Source: Clostridia bacterium (GTDB lineage: Bacteria > Bacillota_A > Clostridia > Oscillospirales > CAG-272). From it: DNA of 10,625 bases. The stretch's first letter is position 1; the number at the start of each line of letters is the position of its first letter. Location of the stretch: positions 1 to 10,625 of the forward strand of contig JAGBGV010000062.1 of the NCBI GenBank assembly GCA_017935805.1, in the 5' to 3' direction. The notes under the pieces are model-generated. The model did no database searches, was not told where the DNA came from, and was given only the letters and a program-made list of their open reading frames with translations. A program made the translations under genes and the position numbers. Positions 1 through 6,742 of the stretch are shown here, one piece after another.

Positions 1-1511
1 AGGCAATTAATGTAATAATGGGTGCAAACGTAGGTACTACCGTTACAGCATGGATCCTGTCACTTGGCGGAGTCAGCGGAGACAGCATTGTACTTAAGTT
101 GCTTAAGCCTATGTCGTTTACTCCCGTGCTTGCACTGATCGGTGTAGTATTCTATATGTTCTGCAAATCCACAAAAAAGAAGGACACCGGTACTATTCTT
201 CTTGGATTTGCAACACTGATGTTCGGTATGGACATTATGACGGGCGCTGTATCCGGACTTAAGGATATTCCCGCATTCCAGGAGCTGTTTGTTATGTTCC
301 GGAATCCTATCCTTGGCGTGCTTGCAGGTGCATTGCTTACCGCGTTGCTTCAGTCAAGTTCTGCGTCCGTTGGTATTCTTCAGGCACTTGCAATGACAGG
401 TGCAGTATCTTACGGTGCGGCAATTCCGATCATCATGGGTCAGAACATCGGAACTTGTGTCACAGCGATCATCTCATCTGTCGGTACAAACAAGAACGCA
501 AAGAGAGCATCCCTTGTGCATCTTTCATTTAACGTAATTGGCACAGCTGTTTGGCTTGCAGTATTCTGGACAGTGGACATGATATTCTCCCCTGCGCTTT
601 TCGGTCAGTCAGCCACAATGGCGGGCATCGCTACAGCTCATTCAATATTCAATGTTGCCTGCACATTGCTTCTTCTCCCCATGTCAGGACTTCTTGAGAA
701 GTTGGCATATAAGCTTGTTCCCGATGCAAAGACACCCGAAAAGCATGTTGAACTTGATGAACGTCTCCTCGTTACTCCCTCCGTTGCGCTTGAACGCTGC
801 AATATTATAGCTCACGATATGGTAAAGGTTGCAATTGGTGCCATGAAGGACAGCCTTCTGTGCCTCAAGCAGTATTCTCCTGAGCTTGCTGAATCTATAC
901 GAGAGGCAGAGGACAAGACAGACCATTTTGAGGATATTATTGGAACATATCTTGTTAAGCTCAGCACACACCAGATTAGCGAGCGCGACAGTACTGAGTC
1001 CACAAAGATACTCAAGATCATCGGTGACTTTGAGCGAATCTCTGACCATGCAGTAAACATTGTTGAATCAGCCGAAGAGATGAGAGAGAAGAATCTCGCG
1101 TGGTCCTCCTCTGCATCACATGAGATAGATGTGCTTTGCCTGGCAGTTCGCGAGATACTTGATTTGACACTTGACGCATTTGTTAATGAGAACATAGAGG
1201 TCGCATCCTCTGTTGAACCGCTTGAGCAGGTTATTGATAAGCTGAAAGATTTGCTTCGTACAAGTCATATTATCCGCCTCCAGAAGGGTGAATGCAGCAT
1301 TGAGACAGGCTTTGTTTGGAATGATATCATCACCGGTCTTGAGAGAACAAGTGACCACTGCTCTAATATTGCAGGCGGTGTAATTGATGCATCCGAGAAC
1401 AATCTCAATCTTCACGAGTCTCTGCGTATTATGAAATCCGACAGTGAATTCTATAAAGAAAAATACAAGGAATACGCGGAAAAGTATGCACTGCAGAGCA
1501 TGAATGCTTAA
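1..1511 (+). CDS. Na+/phosphate cotransporter with C-terminal PhoU domain (5' end cut by window)
   Basis: Inner-membrane sodium-coupled phosphate transporter of the NptA/PNaS type (Na/Pi-cotransporter II family). The frame is open to the window edge: the first whole codon is at 3 and encodes residues leading into GANVGTTVTA, the end of the first of the family's two inverted repeats. The ATG at 18 therefore lies inside the protein, and I infer that roughly 90 N-terminal residues, including the first QSSSA motif, lie upstream. The second repeat is complete, with QSSSAS at codons from 351 and GQNIGT at codons from 438, surrounded by hydrophobic helices. From about 780 to 1450 the protein becomes a soluble helical PhoU-like domain containing the acidic motifs DFERISDH and LERTSDH, which match the metal-binding E/DxxxD pattern of PhoU. 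The fused PhoU domain suggests internal control of phosphate uptake. The direction of transport (uptake or efflux) cannot be settled. The TAA stop is followed at once by a terminator. Confidence 0.93.
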   Translation, partial: AINVIMGANVGTTVTAWILSLGGVSGDSIVLKLLKPMSFTPVLALIGVVFYMFCKSTKKKDTGTILLGFATLMFGMDIMTGAVSGLKDIPAFQELFVMFRNPILGVLAGALLTALLQSSSASVGILQALAMTGAVSYGAAIPIIMGQNIGTCVTAIISSVGTNKNAKRASLVHLSFNVIGTAVWLAVFWTVDMIFSPALFGQSATMAGIATAHSIFNVACTLLLLPMSGLLEKLAYKLVPDAKTPEKHVELDERLLVTPSVALERCNIIAHDMVKVAIGAMKDSLLCLKQYSPELAESIREAEDKTDHFEDIIGTYLVKLSTHQISERDSTESTKILKIIGDFERISDHAVNIVESAEEMREKNLAWSSSASHEIDVLCLAVREILDLTLDAFVNENIEVASSVEPLEQVIDKLKDLLRTSHIIRLQKGECSIETGFVWNDIITGLERTSDHCSNIAGGVIDASENNLNLHESLRIMKSDSEFYKEKYKEYAEKYALQSMNA

Positions 1512-1520
1512 GACAAAAAT

Positions 1521-1553
1521 AAACGGTAGATAAGCTCTACCGTTTTTCTTTTT
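1521..1553. terminator. Bidirectional Rho-independent terminator between convergent genes
   Basis: A perfect 10-bp stem is formed by AAACGGTAGA (1521-1530) and TCTACCGTTT (1536-1545), with a 5-nt loop TAAGC. On the plus strand it runs into a T-rich tract (about 1543-1555), ending the cotransporter transcript. On the minus strand the same stem is followed by TTTATTTTT (the complement of the A-rich stretch 1515-1523), so it can also end the oxidoreductase transcript, whose stop codon lies 8 bases away. Confidence 0.9.
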
Positions 1554-2606
1554 TTATTCAAAGTCAACTTTGATGGGAGTTCCTGTTTCCATGGATCTGT
1601 TGCAGGCAATGGCAAAGGCGAGAGACCTTACTCCGTCACGGTAATCCGAGCGGATATTGCTGCTGTCACCGCTGATAACAGCTTCAATAAATGATTTATC
1701 GCACAAGAAACTGCTGTCAACTGAGGACTCAATAAACTCCGCAGTGTGCTCGTCAAGATAACGAAGGATTCCCGAGCCTTTAAGCGCGGCTTCTTTTTCC
1801 TTGCGCATTTCAGTCTTGTCTCCGAATACAGTTAGCTTTTCGTCAAGCTTATATTCCGCCCTGCAATCTCTTGAAGAAAAGACGATTTTTGAATCGAAAC
1901 AGTCATCGCCGGTTGAGTAGCAGCCGGATGTGAATGTACCAAGTGCACCGTTTTTGAATTTTACAACGGTAACAGAGCAATCATCGGTATTGTAGTCGGT
2001 TACACCCTTGACAAATCCTCTCGTATTATAAGAGAATACCTCGTCTGGCTCGCCTATAAGGTATCTGATTATGTCCAGCTGATGTATGCTCTGCTCAACA
2101 AGCTGACCGCCTGACAGTTCTTTATCTCTCCACCAGAATGCGCTTGGAACAGGTCCAATTCTTGAGCCATTGATCTGAATGATCTCATGATTTTTGCAGA
2201 AGTCTGCTCCATGCTCCATAAGATTTGAATATCTGCACTGGAAGCCCACGGACGTAATTAGATCTTTAGCTTCGGCGGCATCTCGAATACGTTTCGCTGT
2301 ATCAAGATCAATGGCTACAGGCTTTTCAACAAAGAAATGAATACCTCTTGCGATGACTGCTGCCTCTATCTCACCGTGGCAGTAGGGTGGCACGCAAATG
2401 AACACCATGTCAGGCTGAGTTTCGTTGAGCATTTTTATATAGTCTGTAAATGCTTTGCCGGTTTTGGCTTTGCGAACACATTCTAGAGCGCGTTCTTCAT
2501 CATAGTCACAAAAGCCGACTACCTCAACAATATCATTAAGCTTCAGGATGTTGTCAAGATGACGCTTGCCGATTCCGCTGCAGCCAATTAGACAGAGCTT
2601 TTTCAT
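1554..2606 (-). CDS. Gfo/Idh/MocA-family NAD(P)-dependent oxidoreductase
   Basis: Cytoplasmic sugar or cyclitol dehydrogenase-type enzyme, 350 aa, the usual family length. The N-terminal Rossmann fold shows GCSGIGKRH (residues 8-16) for dinucleotide binding and an acidic residue after the second strand (GFCDYDE, D34), which favours NAD over NADP. The family's EKP motif is at 94-96, with Lys95 the conserved catalytic/cofactor lysine. The C-terminal domain has GGQLVEQSIHQLD (166-178), with His175 and Asp178 at the usual substrate-site positions. I chose the ATG at 2606 because GGAGGA lies about 6 nt before it, the Rossmann strand starts immediately, and a strong promoter places the transcription start near 2677. 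A longer frame from 2678 would begin at the transcription start and add 24 non-homologous-looking residues. The gene stands alone, so the substrate cannot be inferred from neighbours. Typical substrates are sugars, inositols or sugar nucleotides. Confidence 0.9.
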   Translation of the reverse strand: MKKLCLIGCSGIGKRHLDNILKLNDIVEVVGFCDYDEERALECVRKAKTGKAFTDYIKMLNETQPDMVFICVPPYCHGEIEAAVIARGIHFFVEKPVAIDLDTAKRIRDAAEAKDLITSVGFQCRYSNLMEHGADFCKNHEIIQINGSRIGPVPSAFWWRDKELSGGQLVEQSIHQLDIIRYLIGEPDEVFSYNTRGFVKGVTDYNTDDCSVTVVKFKNGALGTFTSGCYSTGDDCFDSKIVFSSRDCRAEYKLDEKLTVFGDKTEMRKEKEAALKGSGILRYLDEHTAEFIESSVDSSFLCDKSFIEAVISGDSSNIRSDYRDGVRSLAFAIACNRSMETGTPIKVDFE

Positions 2607-2610
2607 TTTA

Positions 2611-2617
2611 TTCCTCC
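2611..2617 (-). promoter_or_regulatory. Ribosome binding site deciding the oxidoreductase start
   Basis: On the minus strand CGGAGGAATAAAATG contains GGAGGA just upstream of the ATG at 2606-2604. This supports the 2606 start rather than the upstream in-frame ATG at 2678, which has no comparable site. Confidence 0.8.
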
Positions 2618-2664
2618 GTTTATTACAAAAAGCAGACAAATTCTGCTGAAATTTACTTATTAAA

Positions 2665-2679
2665 CTTGAATTTTTCAAG
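2665..2679. promoter_or_regulatory. Dyad CTTGAA-TTT-TTCAAG, possible operator
   Basis: Two perfect 6-base inverted half-sites are separated by TTT. The dyad covers the predicted +1 of the oxidoreductase promoter and contains the -35 hexamer of the plus-strand sbcD promoter. The position suits a repressor site or a short 5'-leader hairpin. No regulator gene is in the window, and a 6-3-6 dyad in AT-rich DNA can arise by chance. Confidence 0.4.
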
Positions 2680-2693
2680 ATACAGTATATACT
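2666..2693 (+). promoter_or_regulatory. Candidate promoter for sbcDC, overlapping the divergent promoter
   Basis: TTGAAT (2666-2671), a 16-bp spacer and TATACT (2688-2693) form a moderate sigma-A-type promoter reading toward sbcD, with a predicted start near 2700 and a leader of about 64 nt. Its -10 overlaps that of the minus-strand promoter because AGTATATACT (2684-2693) is a perfect palindrome. I found no better plus-strand match between here and the sbcD start. Confidence 0.5.
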
Positions 2694-2712
2694 ATTATTT
2701 GTAGAGTGTCAA
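2684..2712 (-). promoter_or_regulatory. Sigma-A-type promoter for the oxidoreductase
   Basis: On the minus strand, TTGACA (2712-2707, perfect -35) is followed by a 17-bp spacer and TATACT (2689-2684, 5 of 6 matches to TATAAT). The predicted start is near 2677, giving a leader of about 70 nt. This is one of the best promoter matches in the window. Confidence 0.85.
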
Positions 2713-2753
2713 GAATAACAAAAGCAAAATTGGCATTTGGATTTTACATAATA

Positions 2754-2760
2754 GTGAGGA
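2754..2760 (+). promoter_or_regulatory. sbcD ribosome binding site
   Basis: GTGAGGA ends 3 nt before the ATG at 2764. The spacing is short but workable, and no other in-frame start fits the conserved N-terminus. Confidence 0.6.
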
Positions 2761-2763
2761 CAT

Positions 2764-3903
2764 ATGAAATTTCTGCATACATCTGATCTGCATCTTGGTC
2801 TGCGACTTTGTGAGAAGCCGATGAATGAGGATATCTCTCATCTTCTTAACGAAATAGTTATTATTGCAGAGGCAGAAAAATGCGATGCTGTTATAGTTGC
2901 AGGGGATATTTACGACAGAAGCAACCCCGGTGCGGATTCTGTTGTAATATTTGACCGGTTTGTCACAGAGCTTGCGGAGCGAAATATCACTGTAATGGCA
3001 GTGTCCGGAAACCATGATTCTCCCGAGCGCGTAGCATATATGTCAGATATTCTGGGACGGATGGGTGTCCACTTTTCGCCGGTTTACTGCGGTGATATCA
3101 CACCTGTGACGCTGAAGGATCAGTATGGAGAGGTCTGCTTCTGGCTTATCCCATTTTTGCGTCCTTCTACTGTTCGCGCAATCCACGGGGATTTTGACGG
3201 CGAGAACTACACTGATGCTGTGAAATACGTAATAGATCAGCTGAGCATTGACAAAACCAAGCGAAATGTACTTGTAACCCATCAGTTTGTGGTGGGCTCA
3301 AATGCTGATGACAAGGAAAACGTGGGAGGCATAATGGCTGTGGATTCATCAGTGTTCGATGGCTTCTGCTATACTGCGCTTGGACACTTACATTCCGCCC
3401 ATTATGCCGGAAGCAAGCTTGTCAGATACAGCGGCTCACCTCTGAAGTGCTCTTTTTCCGAGGTGGATGACAAAAAGACGGTTGACATTGTCGAAATTGA
3501 TGCATTTGGAGAACTTCAACTCAAGCAAATCGGGCTGCATCCTATCCATGATATGCGAGAACTTCGAGGATCATATGACGAGGTAATGTCACTCAAATAC
3601 CGTGAAACGGGAAAAACAGATGACTATCTTCGAATAGTGCTCACCGATGAAGAAGACATACAAGACGTAGTTGCAAAGCTTCGGACAGTATACCCTAATC
3701 TTCTGCGTCTAACCTATGATAACACGAGAACACGCGATTACCGTTCTGTGGATTCTGTTTCGGTTGAAGAAATGGACGTGCTTCGTGCTGAGGACATTTT
3801 CGCTGAACTGTACGAGTTACAAAACAATGTGGCACCGGACGAGAAAATAATGGAGATCGTCAAGACAATTATTGATGATATCCGTGGAGAGGAGGGTATA
3901 TGA
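2764..3903 (+). CDS. sbcD: Exonuclease subunit SbcD (Mre11-like)
   Basis: Nuclease subunit of the SbcCD complex, a Mn2+-dependent calcineurin-like phosphoesterase that opens DNA hairpins and trims blocked or protein-bound double-strand ends in the cytoplasm. All phosphoesterase motifs are present in order: DLHLG (8-12), GDIYDR (47-52), GNHDSPER (82-89), TH (172-173) and GHLH (207-210). They supply the two-metal ligands D8, H10, D48, N83, H173, H208 and H210. The SbcD signature YSGSPLKCSFSE follows, then a C-terminal capping region that docks on SbcC. At 379 aa it is close to the family norm. The start MKFLHTSDLHLG is the canonical SbcD N-terminus and has AGGA just upstream. Its stop overlaps the sbcC start as ATGA, indicating translational coupling and equal production of the two partners. 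It is divergent from the oxidoreductase. Confidence 0.97.
   Translation: MKFLHTSDLHLGLRLCEKPMNEDISHLLNEIVIIAEAEKCDAVIVAGDIYDRSNPGADSVVIFDRFVTELAERNITVMAVSGNHDSPERVAYMSDILGRMGVHFSPVYCGDITPVTLKDQYGEVCFWLIPFLRPSTVRAIHGDFDGENYTDAVKYVIDQLSIDKTKRNVLVTHQFVVGSNADDKENVGGIMAVDSSVFDGFCYTALGHLHSAHYAGSKLVRYSGSPLKCSFSEVDDKKTVDIVEIDAFGELQLKQIGLHPIHDMRELRGSYDEVMSLKYRETGKTDDYLRIVLTDEEDIQDVVAKLRTVYPNLLRLTYDNTRTRDYRSVDSVSVEEMDVLRAEDIFAELYELQNNVAPDEKIMEIVKTIIDDIRGEEGI
3891..3895 (+). promoter_or_regulatory. sbcC ribosome binding site inside the end of sbcD
   Basis: GGAGG lies 4 nt before the ATG at 3900, within the last codons of sbcD. Together with the ATGA overlap it fixes the sbcC start and suggests re-initiation by ribosomes finishing sbcD. 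Confidence 0.75.
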
Positions 3904-6635
3904 GACCGCTACATCTGACAATGCAGGCGTTTGGCCCATATGCCGAGGAAACGGTGCTTGATCTTGCGCCGCTTACTCGCGGAGGACTTTATCTCATCTG
4001 CGGTGACACAGGATCCGGAAAGACTATGATCTTCGACGCCATAACATATGCCCTGTACGGTGAACCAAGCGGAAACGCAAGAGAAGCATCAATGCTGCGC
4101 AGCAAATATGCAAAGCATGAGGACATGACATATGTAAAACTAATATTCGAGAATAACGGACACGAGTATACCGTTTATCGTGAATGGGGCAAAGAGCGAA
4201 TAAAAAAAGGTGAGGTAACCTATGAACGGTCAACTGAAGCCTGGCTGGAGTATCCTGACGGACGCCGTGTGAATAAGCACAAGGACGTTACAGCCGCGGT
4301 AAGTGAGATAGTGGGACTTGACAGAGAGCGTTTCCGTCGCACTGTGATGATTGCCCAGGGAGAGTTCCGCGAACTACTGCTTACCAAGACCGACAAGCGT
4401 ATGGAGATACTCCGAATCATATTCAAAACAGAGCTGTTTGCTGACTTTTCGGAGAGGGCAAAGCTGGAATATAAAGCGGAAAGCAATAATGCCGAGCTGC
4501 TTCGTCAAAATGCTGCAAGCTACGCATCAATGATGACTGTGTTCGATGGTGAACTGCGGGAACTTCTTGAGAAAGTACCGCATGTAACTGTTGCGGAGCT
4601 GAAAAAAGCGGTTACTGAGCTTATCATTTCCGAGAGGCAAGAGGCTGATCTTGTCAAGGCAGAGCTTGATGCTGTTACATCCAAGGCAAAAGAATACAGC
4701 GAGTTGTTTGCCCGCGCCAAGTCTGACCGAAAAACTGAAGAACAGCAAGCAGAAGCAGTATTAAAGCTTGAATCTGCAAACCAAAAGCTGAGGGACGCGG
4801 ATATTCATGCTGCGGAAAGCGAAAAATACTCAGAGTATATTGATGCGTGCAAAGAAAAGATTGCTTCATATAGAGCTGTGGCCAATGATTACGATGAACT
4901 GGAAAGATTGATCATCGAGTTGCGTGAGACGGTTGCAGAGCACGATAAATCATCTGAAGAACTGGAAAAAATCAACGGACGACTTGAAGCCGTAGCTGCT
5001 GAATCGGAGAATCTTGCGGCAAGCATTGAAGCACTCAATAAGAAGCTGGCGGACATTACCGCAGGTGAATCAGAGCTGGCACATATTACTGACATGTATC
5101 ATGTTAACGAAGCGCGTATACTATGTATCGGAAAATTCAAGGAATGTGGTTTTATCCTTACGGATGCTGAAGACAACTATAAAAGCACAGCAGCTGAAAT
5201 GATCAGATCAAAAGAACTGTATGCAGAGAAAACGCGGGCATACTTTGATTCGATCGCAGGTGTTCTGTCAGCCGGTCTGCAAGAAGGGGAACCGTGCCCT
5301 GTGTGCGGATCGACATCTCATCCCGGTCCGGCTGTATGCGGTGATGATGCTATTACCAAGGATGAGCTTGACGAGCTTGCTGCGGACAGTGAACGAGCGG
5401 CTTCAGCTGCTGAAGAAACGGCGATACGTGTGCAGGTGCTTCGGACTGAACGCGACAGACTTGCCGATCAGATAAAAGAGTTTTCTGCTGAAGGAAAGAG
5501 TATAGAGGAAACAGAGGTAGCTCTCTCTGAAGAACAGGCTGAACTCAAGGAACGGATACATGACCTGAATTCCTTGGTTCAAGAAAAGCAGTCTATTGAA
5601 GAGAGGCTCAAGGCTGCAGTCGAAAAGCTTGATAGGATAGGGGCTCTCATGGTCAGCGACAGGGCAAGACAAAGTGATCTTACAGTCACGCTTTCGTCAC
5701 TCAGTGCAACAATTCACGAAAAGGAATCAAGACGTGACGCGGTTTTGGGAAAGCTTCCGTTTGAATCAAAAGCTGAGCTTGAGGGAGAAATACAGCGGCT
5801 GAAAACAGAATCGGACAAGCTGGAAAATGAACTTGAGCAGATCAAACAGGAGAAAAAAACAGCGGAAATCGAGCGGGAAGCGGCAAAATCAGCCCTTGAA
5901 ACCTTGACGGAACAGCTAAAAGACAGTATTGCCGACAGATATGACGAGCTGGAAGCTTTGACTGCAGAGTATGACAGAGAAACAGAGCGTTGCCGCTTCA
6001 AATTGGTCGAGGCAGAATCAGAGGCAGAGAAAAATCGCAGTGCGTCTGCTATGCTTCTACGTGCGATGATACAGCTCCAAAAGTCCGAGACACGCCTTTC
6101 CATGCTTGCGTCGATATCCGATACAGCAAACGGAAACGTCAAGGGCAAGGACAAAATCATGCTTGAGACATTCTGGCAGATACGTCTGTTTGAGAGGATC
6201 ATCAGACGTGCGAACCTGCGGCTTATGCAGATGACTGATGGCAGATATGAGCTTCGCCGTAGAAAAACCTCTGCTGACCAAAGAGGGAAGAGCGGACTTG
6301 AGCTTGATATTGTTGACCATTGGAACGGCAGCATCAGAAATGTGTGTACCCTGTCCGGTGGTGAGTCATTTACCGCATCATTGGCATTGGCTCTGGCTCT
6401 GTCAGACGAAACCGAGGCTGAATCCGGCGGCGTGAAAATTGATGCTATGTTCATTGACGAGGGATTTGGTTCACTTGACGAGACCTCGCTTGAAACAGCA
6501 CTTACAGTTCTTGAAGCTCAATCGGGCGGCAGATCTGTTGGCATTATTTCTCATGTCGGAGCTCTGCGCGAAAAGATCGAGCGAAAGATCGTTGTTACTA
6601 AGCATGGCGGCGAGAGCAGGGTTGAGATAAAATAA
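3900..6635 (+). CDS. sbcC: Exonuclease subunit SbcC (Rad50-like SMC ATPase)
   Basis: ATPase and tether subunit of the SbcCD nuclease, controlling access of DNA to SbcD and bridging DNA ends. At 911 aa it is shorter than the E. coli protein (about 1,050) but complete. The N-terminal ATPase lobe has the family opening QAFGPYAEET, Walker A GDTGSGKT (35-42) and the Q-loop glutamine Q153 in MIAQGEFRELL. Long Glu/Lys/Ala-rich coiled-coil arms flank the zinc-hook CPVC (466-469), which sits almost exactly at mid-protein and is followed by GSTSHPG. The C-terminal lobe has the ABC signature LSGGES (818-823), Walker B with MFIDEGFGSLDE (catalytic pair D853/E854, D-loop after) and the H-loop His885 in ISHV. 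The shorter length reflects shorter coiled-coil arms. It is co-transcribed with sbcD. No U-tract terminator is visible after the stop. Confidence 0.97.
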   Translation: MRPLHLTMQAFGPYAEETVLDLAPLTRGGLYLICGDTGSGKTMIFDAITYALYGEPSGNAREASMLRSKYAKHEDMTYVKLIFENNGHEYTVYREWGKERIKKGEVTYERSTEAWLEYPDGRRVNKHKDVTAAVSEIVGLDRERFRRTVMIAQGEFRELLLTKTDKRMEILRIIFKTELFADFSERAKLEYKAESNNAELLRQNAASYASMMTVFDGELRELLEKVPHVTVAELKKAVTELIISERQEADLVKAELDAVTSKAKEYSELFARAKSDRKTEEQQAEAVLKLESANQKLRDADIHAAESEKYSEYIDACKEKIASYRAVANDYDELERLIIELRETVAEHDKSSEELEKINGRLEAVAAESENLAASIEALNKKLADITAGESELAHITDMYHVNEARILCIGKFKECGFILTDAEDNYKSTAAEMIRSKELYAEKTRAYFDSIAGVLSAGLQEGEPCPVCGSTSHPGPAVCGDDAITKDELDELAADSERAASAAEETAIRVQVLRTERDRLADQIKEFSAEGKSIEETEVALSEEQAELKERIHDLNSLVQEKQSIEERLKAAVEKLDRIGALMVSDRARQSDLTVTLSSLSATIHEKESRRDAVLGKLPFESKAELEGEIQRLKTESDKLENELEQIKQEKKTAEIEREAAKSALETLTEQLKDSIADRYDELEALTAEYDRETERCRFKLVEAESEAEKNRSASAMLLRAMIQLQKSETRLSMLASISDTANGNVKGKDKIMLETFWQIRLFERIIRRANLRLMQMTDGRYELRRRKTSADQRGKSGLELDIVDHWNGSIRNVCTLSGGESFTASLALALALSDETEAESGGVKIDAMFIDEGFGSLDETSLETALTVLEAQSGGRSVGIISHVGALREKIERKIVVTKHGGESRVEIK

Positions 6636-6640
6636 CGGAT

Positions 6641-6660
6641 GCGTGTGAACGTTCAGACAA
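6641..6660. promoter_or_regulatory. Palindrome TGAACGTTCA upstream of the flippase promoter
   Basis: A perfect 10-bp palindrome (6646-6655) is embedded in an imperfect 16-bp dyad, TGTGAACGTTCAGACA region, and lies about 19 bases upstream of the -35 at 6674. It lacks a following T-run, so it is not a terminator. It could be an operator. It does not match the Gram-positive LexA box, which needs four bases between GAAC and GTTC. Confidence 0.25.
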
Positions 6661-6673
6661 ATTATCCGAAATC

Positions 6674-6702
6674 TTGACTTTATCTTCGCTATATGTTAAA
6701 AT
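6674..6702 (+). promoter_or_regulatory. Promoter for the flippase operon
   Basis: TTGACT (6674-6679), a 17-bp spacer and TAAAAT (6697-6702) form a strong sigma-A-type promoter, each hexamer matching consensus at 5 of 6 positions. The predicted start is near 6709, giving a leader of about 34 nt before the CTG at 6743. Its position supports translation starting well before the ATG at 6854. Confidence 0.75.
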
Positions 6703-6729
6703 TATACATAATGTAAAAATACACTGAAA

Positions 6730-6735
6730 AGAAGG
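6730..6735 (+). promoter_or_regulatory. Ribosome binding site before the non-ATG flippase start
   Basis: AGAAGG ends 7 nt before the CTG at 6743 and 4 nt before the ATT at 6740. An in-frame TGA at 6725-6727 closes the frame just upstream, so initiation for the full-length protein must lie between 6728 and about 6760. No comparable site precedes the ATG at 6854. Confidence 0.55.
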
Positions 6736-6742
6736 TTTTATT

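Noticed and set aside
18..20. ATG as the start of the phosphate cotransporter
   Set aside because: It lies inside the conserved first-repeat motif ahead of GANVGTTVTA, and the frame is open to the window edge, so the gene simply begins upstream.
2607..2678. 24-residue N-terminal extension of the oxidoreductase
   Set aside because: It would start at the predicted transcription start with no ribosome binding site. The ATG at 2606 has GGAGGA and begins right at the Rossmann fold.
2695..3015. Minus-strand open frame over the sbcD promoter and 5' end
   Set aside because: It covers the sbcD metal-binding motifs in antisense and has no ribosome binding site or recognisable protein.
5714..6454. Long antisense open frame (about 246 codons) within sbcC
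   Set aside because: Ser/Ala/Arg-rich translation typical of the complement of coding DNA, no ribosome binding site or family motif, wholly covered by well-supported sbcC sequence including its ATPase motifs.
2764..6635. sbcDC as part of a novel defence or anti-phage system
   Set aside because: All motifs are canonical for the housekeeping SbcCD nuclease and neither neighbour is a defence gene.
6646..6655. LexA/SOS box downstream of sbcC
   Set aside because: Gram-positive LexA boxes are GAAC-N4-GTTC. Here the half-sites abut with no spacer, and the site follows rather than precedes sbcDC.
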